NCBI RefSeq assembly: GCF_051014685.1
Contig: NW_027478715.1
Span: 593,527 to 657,526 of the forward strand
Origin: Ptiloglossa arizonensis
Taxonomy: Eukaryota; Arthropoda; Insecta; Hymenoptera; Colletidae
Length of the DNA stretch: 64,000 nt
Direction: 5' to 3'
Shown here: positions 51,679 to 63,664 of the stretch, piece by piece
How the letters are laid out: each line of letters begins with the position of its first letter
Numbering within the stretch: the first letter of the stretch is position 1
Notes under the pieces: model-generated
The model's database searches: none
Seen by the model: the letters and a program-made list of their open reading frames with translations, nothing else
What the model was told of the DNA's origin: nothing
Made by a program: the position numbers and the translations under genes

Positions 51679-52742
51679 AGTAAGAAACGCTTGAGAAACT
51701 CAAAATTTTCGCAGTTCTGATGCTCGAAACGAATAACTAGAACGGCCTAGGGAAAAAGTACGCATACCGTTGTAATCGGGCGAGTTTCTACTTTCAGATG
51801 CAACAGAAATTTTGCGGATTTGTCATTCCGTTCGCGAGATATGGCAGTTTGGAGGTAAGAAACGCTTGAGAAACTCAAAATTTTCGCAGTTCTGATGCTC
51901 GAAACGAATAACTAGAACGGGCTAGGGGAAAAGTACGCATACAGTTGTAATCGGGCGAATTTCTACTTTCAGATGCAACAGAAATTTTGCGGATTGGTCA
52001 ATCCGTTCGCGAGATATGGCAGTTTGGATGTAAGAAACGCTCGAGAAACTCAAAATTTTCGCCGTTCTGATGCTCGAAACGAATAACTAGAACGGCCCAG
52101 GGGAAAAGCACACATACCGTTTCAATTGGGCGAGTTTCTACTTTCAGATGCAGCAGAAATTTTGCAGATTGGTCTATCCGTTCGCGAGATATGGCAGTTT
52201 GGAGGTAAGAAACGGTTGAGAAACTCAAAATTTGCACAGTTCTGATGCTCGAAACGAATAACTAGAATGGCCCAGGGGAAAAGTACTCATACCGTTGTAA
52301 TCGGGCGAGTATCTACTTTCAGATGCAACAGAAATTTTGCGGATTGGTCAATCCGTTCGCGAGATATGGCAGTTTGGAGGTAAGCAACGCTTGAAAAACT
52401 CAAAATTTTCGCAGTTCTGTTGCCCGAAACGAATAACTAGAACGGGCTAGGGGAAAAGTACGCACACCGTTGTAATCGGGCGAGTTTGTACTTTCAGATG
52501 CAACAGAAATTTTGCGGATTGGTCAATCCGTTCGCTAGATGTGGCAGTTTGTAGGAGAGAAACGCTCGAGAAACTCAAAATTTTCGCAGTTCTGTTGCTC
52601 GTAACGAATAACTAGAACGGGCTAGGGGAAAAATACGCATACCGTTGTAATCGGGCGAGTTTCTACCTTCAGATGCAACAGAAATTTTGCGGATTGGTCA
52701 ATCCGTTCGCGAGATATGGCAGTTTGGAGGTAAGCAACGCTC

Positions 52743-54226
52743 GAAAAACTCAAAATTTTCGCAGTTCTGATGCTCGACAAGCATAACCAGAACGGCCTAG
52801 GGGAAAAGTACGCACACCGTTGTAATCGGGCGAGTTTCTACTTTCAGATGCAACAGAAATTTTGCGGATTGGTCAATCCGTTCGCGAGATATGGCAGTTT
52901 GGAGGTAAGAAACGCTCGAGAAACTCAAAATTTTCGCAGTTCTGATGCTCGACAAGCATAACTAGAACAGCCTAGGGGAAAAGTACGCACACCGTTGTAA
53001 TCGGGCGAGTTTCTACTTTCAGATGCAACAGAAATTTTGCGGATTGGTCAATCCGTTCGCGAGATATGGCAGTTTGGAGGTAAGCAACGCTTGAGAAACT
53101 CAAAATTTTCGCAGTTCTGTTGCTCGAAACGAATAACTAGAACGGGCTAGGGGAAAAGTACGCATACAGTTGTAATCGGGCGAGTTTCTACTTTCAGATG
53201 CATCAGAAATTTTGCGGATTGGACAATCCGTTCGCGAGATGTGGCAGTTTGTAGGAGAGAAACGCTCGAGAAACTCAAAATTTTCACAGTTCTGATGCTC
53301 GACAAGCATAACTAGAACAGCCTAGGGGAAAAGTACGCACACCGTTGTAATCGGGCGAGTTTCTACTTTCAGATGCAACAGAAATTTTGCGGATTGGTCA
53401 ATCCGTTCGCGAGATATGGCAGTTTGGAGGTAAGCAACGCTTGAAAAACTCAAACTTTTCGCAGTTCTGTTGCTCGAAACGAATAACTAGAACGGGCTAG
53501 GGGAAAAGTACGCATACCGTTGTCATCGGGCGAGTTTCTACTTTCAGATGCAACAGAAATTTTGCGGATTGGTCAATCCGTTCGCGAGTTATGGCAGTTT
53601 GGAGGTAAGAAACGCTTGAGAAACTCGTAATTTTCGCAATTCTGATGCTCGAAACGAATAACTAGAACGGCCTAGGGGAAAAGTACGCATAGTGTTGTAA
53701 TCGGGCGAGTTTCTACTTTCAGATGCAACAGAAATTTTGCGGATTGGTCAATCCGTTCGCGAGATATGGCAGTTTGGAGGTAAGAAACGCTTGAGAAACT
53801 CAAAATTTTCGCAGTTTTGATGCTCGAAACGAATAACTAGAACGGCCTAGGGGAAAAGTACGCATACCGTTGTAATCGGGCGAGTTTCTACTTTCAGATG
53901 CAACAGAAATTTTGCGGATTTGTCATTCCGTTCGCGAGATATGGCAGTTTGGAGGTAAGAAACGCTTGAGAAACTCAAAATTTTCGCAGTTCTGATGCTC
54001 GAAACGAATAACTAGAACGGGCTAGGGGAAAAGTACGCATACAGTTGTAATCGGGCGAATTTCTACTTTCAGATGCAACAGAAATTTTGCGGATTGGTCA
54101 ATCCGTTCGCGAGATATGGCAGTTTGGATGTAAGAAACGCTCGAGAAACTCAAAATTTTCGAAGTTCTGATGCTCGAAACGAATAACTAGAACGGCCTAG
54201 GGGAAAAGTACGCACACCGTTGTAAT
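52743..54226. repeat. Dispersed block repeated at 59,743-61,226 (40 monomers apart)
   Basis: About 1.48 kb aligns at an offset of exactly 7000. Shared rare variants are 'gtaggagag', 'aactcgtaattttcgcaatt', 'ccgttgtcatcgg' and 'tgtcattccg'. Differences include 'ttcacag' near 53,284, 'gttttgatg' near 53,815, 'gatgatcgac' near 59,945, 'gaaacaaat' near 60,127 and 'aaattcaaa' near 60,972. Confidence 0.87.
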
Positions 54227-54231
54227 GGGGC

Positions 54232-57200
54232 GAGTTTCTACTTTCAGATGCAATAGAAATTTTGCGGATTGGTCAATCCGTTCGCGAGATATGGCAGTTT
54301 GGAGGTAAGAAACGCTTGAGAAACTCAAAATTTTCGCAGTTCTGATGCTCGAAACGAATAACTAGAACGGCCTAGGGGAAAAGTACGCACACCGTTGTAA
54401 TCGGGCGAGTTTCTACCTTCAGATGCAACAGAAATTTTGCGGATTGGTCAATCCGTTCGCGAGATATGGCAGTTTGGAAGTAAGAAACGCTTGAGAAACT
54501 CAAAATTTTCGCAGTTCTGATGCTCGAAACGAATAACTAGAACGGCCTAGGGGAAAAGTACGCATAGTGTTGTAATCGGGCGAGTTTCTACTTTCAGATG
54601 CAACAGAAATTTTGCGGATTGGTCAATCCGTTCGCGAGATATGGCAGTTTGGAGGTACGAAACGCTTGAGAAACTCAAAATTTTCGCAGTTCTGATGCTC
54701 GAAACGAATAAATAGAACGGCCTAGGGGAAAAGTACGCATACCGTTGTAATCGGGCGAGTTTCTACTTTCAGATGCAACAGAAATTTTGCGGATTTGTCA
54801 TTCCGTTCGCGAGATATGGCAGTTTGGAGGTAAGAAACGCTTGAGAAACTCAAAATTTTCGCAGTTCTGATGCTCGAAACGAATAACTAGAACGGGCTAG
54901 GGGAAAAGTACGCATACAGTTGTAATCGGGCGAATTTCTACTTTCAGATGCAACAGAAATTTTGCGGATTTGTCATTCCGTTCGCGAGATATGGCAGTTT
55001 GGAGGTAAGAAACGCTTGAGAAACTCAAAATTTTCGCAGTTCTGATGCTCGAAACGAATAACTAGAACGGGCTAGGGGAAAAGTACGCATACAGTTGTAA
55101 TCGGGCGAATTTCTACTTTCAGATGCAACAGAAATTTTGCGGATTGGTCAATCCGTTCGCGAGATATGGCAGTTTGGATGTAAGAAACGCTCGAGAAACT
55201 CAAAATTTTCGCAGTTCTGATGCTCGAAACGAATAACTAGAACGGCCTAGGGGAAAAGTACGCACACCGTTGTAATCGGGCGAGTTTCTACTTTCAGATG
55301 CAACAGAAATTTTGCGGATTGGTCAATCCGTTCGCGAGATATGGCAGTTTGGAGGTAAGCAACGCTTGAAAAACTCAAAATTTTCGCAGTTCTGATGCTC
55401 GACAAGCATAACCAGAACGGCCTAGGGGAAAAGTACGCACGCCGTTGTAATCGGGCGAGTTTCTACTTTCAGATGCAATAGAAATTTTGCGGATTGGTCA
55501 ATCCGTTCGCGAGATATGGCAGTTTGGAGGTAAGAAACGCTTGAGAAACTCAAAATTTTCGCAGTTCTGATGCTCGAAACGAATAACTAGAACGGCCTAG
55601 GGGAAAAGTACGCACACCGTTGTAATCGGGCGAGTTTCTACCTTCAGATGCAACAGAAATTTTGCGGATTGGTCAATCCGTTCGCGAGATATGGCAGTTT
55701 GGAAGTAAGAAACGCTTGAGAAACTCAAAATTTTCGCAGTTCTGATGCTCGAAACGAATAACTAGAACGGCCTAGGGGAAAAGTACGCATAGTGTTGTAA
55801 TCGGGCGAGTTTCTACTTTCAGATGCAACAGAAATTTTGCGGATTGGTCAATCCGTTCGCGAGATATGGCAGTTTGGAGGTACGAAACGCTTGAGAAACT
55901 CAAAATTTTCGCAGTTCTGATGCTCGAAACGAATAAATAGAACGGCCTAGGGAAAAAGTACGCATACCGTTGTAATCGGGCGAGTGTCTACTTTCAGATG
56001 CAACAGAAATTTTGCGGATTTGTCATTCCGTTCGCGAGATATGGCAGTTTGGAGGTAAGAAACGCTTGAGAAACTCAAAATTTTCGCAGTTCTGATGCTC
56101 GAAACGAATAACTAGAACGGGCTAGGGGAAAAGTACGCATACAGTTGTAATCGGGCGAATTTCTACTTTCAGATGCAACAGAAATTTTGCGGATTGGTCA
56201 ATCCGTTCGCGAGATATGGCAGTTTGGATGTAAGAAACGCTCGAGAAACTCAAAATTTTCGCAGTTCTGATGCTCGAAACGAATAACTAGAACGGCCTAG
56301 GGGAAAAGTACGCACACCGTTGTAATCGGGCGAGTTTCTACTTTCAGATGCAACAGAAATTTTGCGGATTGGTCAATCCGTTCGCGAGATATGCCAGTTT
56401 GGAGGTAAGCAACGCTTGAGAAACTCAAAATTTTCGCAGTTCTGTTGCTCGAAACGAATAACTAGAACGGGCTAGGGGAAAAGTACGCATACAGTTGTAA
56501 TCGGGCGAGTTTCTACTTTCAGATGCATCAGAAATTTTGCGGATTGGACAATCCGTTCGCGAGATGTGGCAGTTTGTAGGAGAGAAACGCTCGAGAAACT
56601 CTAAATTTTCGCAGTTCTGTTGCTCGTAACGAATAACTAGAACGGGCTAGGGGAAAAGTACGCATACCGTTGTAATCGGGCGAGTTTCTACCTTCAGATG
56701 CAACAGAAATTTTGCGGATTGGTCAATCCGTTCGCGAGATATGGCAGTTTGGATGTAAGCAACGCTTGAAAAACTCAAAATTTTCGCAGTTCTGATGCTC
56801 GACAAGCATAACCAGAACGGCCAAGGGGAAAAGTACGCACACCGTTGTAATCGGGCGAGTTTCTACTTTCAGATGCAATTGAAATTTTGCGGATTGGTCA
56901 ATCCGTTCGCGAGATATGGCAGTTTGGAGGTAAGCAACGCTTGAAAAACTCAAAATTTTCGCAGTTCTGTTGCCCGAAACGAATAACTAGAACGGGCTAG
57001 GGGAAAAGTACGCATACCGTTGTAATCGGGCGAGTTTCTACTTTCAGATGCAACAGAAATTTTGCGGATTGGTCAATCCGTTCGCGAGATATGGCAGTTT
57101 GGAGGTACGAAACGCTTGAGAAACTCAAAATTTTCGCAGTTCTGATGCTCGAAACGAATAAATAGAACGGCCTAGGGAAAAAGTACGCATACCGTTGTAA

Positions 57201-58242
57201 TCGGGCGAGTGTCTACTTTCAGATGCAACAGAAATTTTGCGGATTTGTCATTCCGTTCGCGAGATATGGCAGTTTGGAGGTAAGAAACGCTTGAGAAACT
57301 CAAAATTTTCGCAGTTCTGATGCTCGAAACGAATAACTAGAACGGGCTAGGGGAAAAGTACGCATACAGTTGTAATCGGGCGAATTTCTACTTTCATATG
57401 CAACAGAAATTTTGCGGATTGGTCAATCCGTTCGCGAGATATGGCAGTTTGGATGTAAGAAACGCTCGAGAAACTCAAAATTTTCGCAGTTCTGATGCTC
57501 GAAACGAATAACTAGAACGGCCTAGGGGAAAAGTACGCACACCGTTGTAATCGGGCGAGTTTCTACTTTCAGATGCAACAGAAATTTTGCGGATTGGTCA
57601 ATCCGTTCGCGAGATATGCCAGTTTGGAGGTAAGCAACGCTTGAGAAACTCAAAATTTTCGCAGTTCTGTTGCTCGAAACGAATAACTAGAACGGGCTAG
57701 GGGAAAAGTACGCATACAGTTGTAATCGGGCGAGTTTCTACTTTCAGATGCATCAGAAATTTTGCGGATTGGACAATCCGTTCGCGAGATGTGGCAGTTT
57801 GTAGGAGAGAAACGCTCGAGAAACTCTAAATTTTCGCAGTTCTGTTGCTCGTAACGAATAACTAGAACGGGCTAGGGGAAAAGTACGCATACCGTTGTAA
57901 TCGGGCGAGTTTCTACCTTCAGATGCAACAGAAATTTTGCGGATTGGTCAATCCGTTCGCGAGATATGGCAGTTTGGATGTAAGCAACGCTTGAAAAACT
58001 CAAAATTTTCGCAGTTCTGATGCTCGACAAGCATAACCAGAACGGCCAAGGGGAAAAGTACGCACACCGTTGTAATCGGGCGAGTTTCTACTTTCAGATG
58101 CAATTGAAATTTTGCGGATTGGTCAATCCGTTCGCGAGATATGGCAGTTTGGAGGTAAGCAACGCTTGAAAAACTCAAAATTTTCGCAGTTCTGTTGCCC
58201 GAAACGAATAACTAGAACGGGCTAGGGGAAAAGTACGCATAC
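54232..58242. repeat. 7-monomer HOR (1225 bp), about three copies
   Basis: Bases 55,794-57,017 align to 57,019-58,242 at an offset of 1225, with only a change such as 'ttcatatgc' near 57,395. A partial earlier copy, 54,232-54,965, aligns to 55,457-56,190. Shared markers are 'aataaatagaacgg', 'cctagggaaaaag', 'gagtgtctac', 'tgtcattccg', 'gatatgccag', 'gtaggagag', 'ctcgtaacg', 'ggccaagggg' and 'gcaattgaaa'. Confidence 0.9.
54776..55125. repeat. Two adjacent identical monomers (single-monomer duplication)
   Basis: The monomer at 54,776-54,950, carrying 'tgtcattccg', 'gggctag', 'catacagttg' and 'gggcgaattt', is followed directly by an identical copy at 54,951-55,125. This is the smallest duplication step visible in the array. 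Confidence 0.88.
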
Positions 58243-61200
58243 TGTTGTAATCGGGCGAGTTTCTACTTTCAGATGCAACAGAAATTTTGCGGATTGGTCA
58301 ATCCGTTCGCGAGTTATGGCAGTTTGGATGTAAGAAACGCTTGAGAAACTCAAAATTTTCGCAGTTCTGATGCTCGAAACGAATAACTAGAACGGCCTAG
58401 GGGAAAAGTACTCATAGTGTTGTAATCGGGCGAGTTTCTACTTTCAGATGCAACAGAAATTTTGCGAATTGGTCAATCCGTTCGCGAGATATGGCAGTTT
58501 GGAAGTAAGAAACGCTTGAGAAACTCAAAATTTTCGCAGTTCTGATGCTCGAAACGAATAACTAGAACGGCCTAGGGGAAAAGTACGCATAGTGTTGTAA
58601 TCGGGCGAGTTTCTACTTTCAGATGCAACAGAAATTTTGCGGATTGGTCAATCCGTTCGCGAGATATGGCAGTTTGGAGGTAAGAAACGCTCGAGAAACT
58701 CAAAATTTTCGCAGTTCTGATGCTCGACAAGCATAACTAGAACGGCCTAGGGGAAAAGTACGCACACCGTTGTAATCGGGCGAGTTTCTACTTTCAGATG
58801 CAACAGAAATTTTGCGGATTGGTCATTCCGTTCGCGAGATATGGCAGTTTGGAGGTAAGCAACGCTTGAAAAACTCAAAATTTTCGCAGTTCTGATGCTG
58901 GACAAGCATAACCAGAACGGCCTAGGGGAAAAGTACGCACACCGTTGTAATCGGGCGAGTTTCTACTTTCAGATGCAACAGAAATTTTGCGGATTGGTCA
59001 ATCCGTTCGCGAGATATGGCAGTTTGGAGGTAAGAAACGCTCGAGAAACTCAAAATTTTCGCAGTTCTGATGCTCGACAAGCATAACTAGAACAGCCTAG
59101 GGGAAAAGTACGCACACCGTTGTAATCGGGCGAGTTTCTACTTTCAGATGCAACAGAAATTTTGCGGATTGGTCAATCCGTTCGCGAGATATGGCAGTTT
59201 GGAGGTAAGCAACGCTTGAGAAACTCAAAATTTTCGCAGTTCTGATGCTCGAAACGAATAACTAGAACGGGCTAGGGGAAAAGTACGCATACATTTGTAA
59301 TCGGGCGAATTTCTACTTTCAGATGCAACAGAAATTTTGCGGATTGGTCAATCCGTTCGCGAGATATGGCAGTTTGGATGTAAGAAACGCTCGAGAAACT
59401 CAAAATTTTCGCAGTTCTGATGCTCGAAACGAATAACTAGAACGGCCTAGGGGAAAAGTACGCACACCGTTGTAATCGGGCGAGTTTCTACTTTCGGATG
59501 CAACAGAAATTTTGCGGATTGGTCAATCCGTTCGCGAGATATGGCAGTTTGGAGGTAAGCAACGCTTGAGAAACTCAAAATTTTCGCAGTTCTGTTGCTC
59601 GTAACGAATAACTAGAACGGGCTATGGGAAAAGTACGCATACCGTTGTAATCGGGCGAGTTTCTACCTTCAGATGCAACAGAAATTTTGCGGATTGGTCA
59701 ATCCGTTCGCGAGATATGGCAGTTTGGAGGTAAGCAACGCTTGAAAAACTCAAAATTTTCGCAGTTCTGATGCTCGACAAGCATAACCAGAACGGCCTAG
59801 GGTAAAAGTACGCACACCGTTGTAATCGGGCGAGTTTCTACTTTCAGATGCAACAGAAATTTTGCGGATTGGTCAATCCGTTCGCGAGATATGGCAGTTT
59901 GGAGGTAAGAAACGCTCGAGAAACTCAAAATTTTCGCAGTTCTGATGATCGACAAGCATAACTAGAACAGCCTAGGGGAAAAGTACGCACACCGTTGTAA
60001 TCGGGCGAGTTTCTACTTTCAGATGCAACAGAAATTTTGCGGATTGGTCAATCCGTTCGCGAGATATGGCAGTTTGGAGGTAAGCAACGCTTGAGAAACT
60101 CAAAATTTTCGCAGTTCTGTTGCTCGAAACAAATAACTAGAACGGGCTAGGGGAAAAGTACGCATACAGTTGTAATCGGGCGAGTTTCTACTTTCAGATG
60201 CATCAGAAATTTTGCGGATTGGACAATCCGTTCGCGAGATGTGGCAGTTTGTAGGAGAGAAACGCTCGAGAAACTCAAAATTTTCGCAGTTCTGATGCTC
60301 GACAAGCATAACTAGAACAGCCTAGGGGAAAAGTACGCACACCGTTGTAATCGGGCGAGTTTCTACTTTCAGATGCAACAGAAATTTTGCGGATTGGTCA
60401 ATCCGTTCGCGAGATATGGCAGTTTGGAGGTAAGCAACGCTTGAAAAACTCAAACTTTTCGCAGTTCTGTTGCTCGAAACGAATAACTAGAACGGGCTAG
60501 GGGAAAAGTACGCATACCGTTGTCATCGGGCGAGTTTCTACTTTCAGATGCAACAGAAATTTTGCGGATTGGTCAATCCGTTCGCGAGTTATGGCAGTTT
60601 GGAGGTAAGAAACGCTTGAGAAACTCGTAATTTTCGCAATTCTGATGCTCGAAACGAATAACTAGAACGGCCTAGGGGAAAAGTACGCATAGTGTTGTAA
60701 TCGGGCGAGTTTCTACTTTCAGATGCAACAGAAATTTTGCGGATTGGTCAATCCGTTCGCGAGATATGGCAGTTTGGAGGTAAGAAACGCTTGAGAAACT
60801 CAAATTTTTCGCAGTTCTGATGCTCGAAACGAATAACTAGAACGGCCTAGGGGAAAAGTACGCATACCGTTGTAATCGGGCGAGTTTCTACTTTCAGATG
60901 CAACAGAAATTTTGCGGATTTGTCATTCCGTTCGCGAGATATGGCAGTTTGGAGGTAAGAAACGCTTGAGAAATTCAAAATTTTCGCAGTTCTGATGCTC
61001 GAAACGAATAACTAGAACGGGCTAGGGGAAAAGTACGCATACAGTTGTAATCGGGCGAATTTCTACTTTCAGATGCAACAGAAATTTTGCGGATTGGTCA
61101 ATCCGTTCGCGAGATATGGCAGTTTGGATGTAAGAAACGCTCGAGAAACTCAAAATTTTCGCAGTTCTGATGCTCGAAACGAATAACTAGAACGGCCTAG

Positions 61201-62453
61201 GGGAAAAGTACGCACACCGTTGTAATCGGGCGAGTTTCTAGTTTCAGATGCAACAGAAATTTTGCGGATTGGTCAATCCGTTCGCGAGCTATGGCAGTTT
61301 GGAGGTAAGCAACGCTTGAGAAACTCAAAATTTTCGCAGTTCTGTTGCTCGAAACGAATAACTAGAACGGGCTAGGGGAAAAGTACGCATACAGTTGTAA
61401 TCGGGCGAGTTTCTACTTTCAGATGCATCAGAAATTTTGCGGATTGGACAGTCCGTTCGCGAGATATGGCAGTTTGGAGGTAAGAAACGCTCGAGAAACT
61501 CAAAATTTTCGCAGTTCTGATGCTCGACAAGCATAACTAGAACGGCCTAGGGGAAAAGTACGCACACCGTTGTAATCGGGCGAGTTTCTACTTTCAGATG
61601 CAACAGAAATTTTGCGGATTGGTCAATCCGTTCGCGAGATATGGCAGTTTGGAGGTAAGCAACGCTTGAAAAACTCAAAATTTTCGCAGTTCTGATGCTC
61701 GACAAGCATAACCAGAACGGCCTAGGGGAAAAGTACGCACGCCGTTGTAATCGGGCGAGTTTCTACTTTCAGATGCAATAGAAATTTTGCGGATTGGTCA
61801 ATCCGTTCGCGAGATATGGCAGTTTGGAGGTAAGAAACGCTTGAGAAACTCAAAATTTTCGCAGTTCCGATGCTCGAAACGAATAACTAGAACGGCCTAG
61901 GGGAAAAGTACGCACACCGTTGTAATCGGGCGAGTTTCTACCTTCAGATGCAACAGAAATTTTGCGGATTTGTCATTCCGTTCGCGAGATATGGCAGTTT
62001 GGAGGTAAGAAACGCTTGAGAAACTCAAAATTTTCGCAGTTCTGATGCTCGAAACGAATAACTAGAACGGACTAGGGGAAAAGTACGCATACAGTTGTAA
62101 TCGGGCGAATTTCTACTTTCAGATGCAACAGAAATTTTGCGGATTGGTCAATCCGTTCGCGAGATATGGCAGTTTGGATGTAAGAAACGCTCGAGAAACT
62201 CAAAATTTTCGCAGTTCTGATGCTCGAAACGAATAACTAGAACGGCCTAGGGGAAAAGTACGCACACCGTTGTAATCGGGCGAGTTTCTACTTTCAGATG
62301 CAACAGAAATTTTGCGGATTGGTCAATCCGTTCGCGAGATATGCCAGTTTGGAGGTAAGCAACGCTTGAGAAACTCAAAATTTCCGCAGTTCTGTTGCTC
62401 GAAACGAATAACTAGAACGGGCTAGGGGAAAAGTACGCATACAGTTGTAATCG

Positions 62454-63664
62454 GGCGAGTTTCTACTTTCAGATGCATCAGAAATTTTGCGGATTGGACA
62501 ATCCGTTCGCGAGATGTGGCAGTTTGTAGGAGAGAAACGCTCGAGAAACTCTAAATTTTCGCAGTTCTGTTGCTCGTAACGAATAACTAGAACGGGCTAG
62601 GGGAAAAGTACGCATACCGTTGTAATCGGGCGAGTTTCTACCTTCAGATGCAACAGAAATTTTGCGGATTGGTCAATCCGTTCGCGAGATATGGCAGTTT
62701 GGAGGTAAGCAACGCTTGAAAAACTCAAAATTTTCGCAGTTCTGATGCTCGACAAGCATAACCAGAACGGCCAAGGGGAAAAGTACGCACACCGTTGTAA
62801 TCGGGCGAGTTTCTACTTTCAGATGCAATAGAAATTTTGCGGATTGGTCAATCCGTTCGCGAGATATGGCAGTTTGGAGGTAAGCAACGCTTGAAAAACT
62901 CAAAATTTTCGCAGTTCTGTTGCCCGAAACGAATAACTAGAACGGGCTAGGGGAAAAGTACGCACGCCGTTGTAATCGGGCGAGTTTCTACTTTCAGATG
63001 CAATAGAAATTTTGCGGATTGGTCAATCCGTTCGCGAGATATGGCAGTTTGGAGGTAAGAAACGCTTGAGAAACTCAAAATTTTCGCAGTTCTGATGCTC
63101 GAAACGAATAACTAGAACGGCCTAGGGGAAAAGTACGCACACCGTTGTAATCGGGCGAGTTTCTACTTTCAGATGCATCAGAAATTTTGCGGATTGGACA
63201 ATCCGTTCGCGAGATGTGGCAGTTTGTAGGAGAGAAACGCTCGAGAAACTCTAAATTTTCGCAGTTCTGTTGCTCGTAACGAATAACTAGAACGGGCTAG
63301 GGGAAAAGTACGCATACCGCTGTAATCGGGCGAGTTTCTACCTTCAGATGCAATAGAAATTTTGCGGATTGGTCAATCCGTTCGCGAGATATGGCAGTTT
63401 GGAGGTAAGCAACGCTTGAAAAACTCAAAATTTTCGCAGTTCTGATGCTCGACAAGCATAACCAGAACGGCCAAGGGGAAAAGTACGCACACCGTTGTAA
63501 TCGGGCGAGTTTCTACTTTCAGATGCAATAGAAATTTTGCGGATTGGTCAATCCGTTCGCGAGATATGGCAGTTTGGAGGTAAGCAACGCTTGAAAAACT
63601 CAAAATTTTCGCAGTTCTGTTGCCCGAAACGAATAACTAGAACGGGCTAGGGGAAAAGTACGCA
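62454..63664. repeat. 4-monomer HOR (700 bp): 62,454-62,964 repeated at 63,154-63,664
   Basis: The ordered markers 'gtaggagag', 'actctaaattttcg', 'ctcgtaacg', 'ggccaagggg' and 'gcaatagaaa' repeat at an offset of 700. Two differences were noticed ('ccgctgtaa' near 63,320 and 'gcaatag' versus 'gcaacag' near 63,351). Confidence 0.87.

Larger units (their letters stand above)
15101..52310. repeat. Array domain II: mixed ordinary and divergent 'aatggccc' monomers
   Basis: From about 15.1 kb a divergent monomer lineage appears at intervals. Its linked markers are 'cggattggaaaatccg' or 'ggtctatccg', 'aaacggttgag', 'aaatttgcacag', 'gaatggcccagggg', and 'cacacataccgtttcaatt' or 'gtactcataccg'. Examples lie near 15,340, 22,870, 23,560, 25,490, 26,720, 30,740, 34,600, 37,390, 40,545, 44,570, 46,840, 48,415, 50,690 and 52,090. 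The last marker seen is near 52,265-52,290. The domain holds the long 18-mer and 22-mer HORs. It contains only satellite. Confidence 0.75.

Noticed and set aside
54700..54720. AATAAA polyadenylation signal in 'gaataaatag' variants
   Set aside because: It arises from a single substitution of the common 'gaataactag' and occurs in only a few monomers (about 4834, 5534, 54,708, 55,933, 57,158) with no associated transcript structure.
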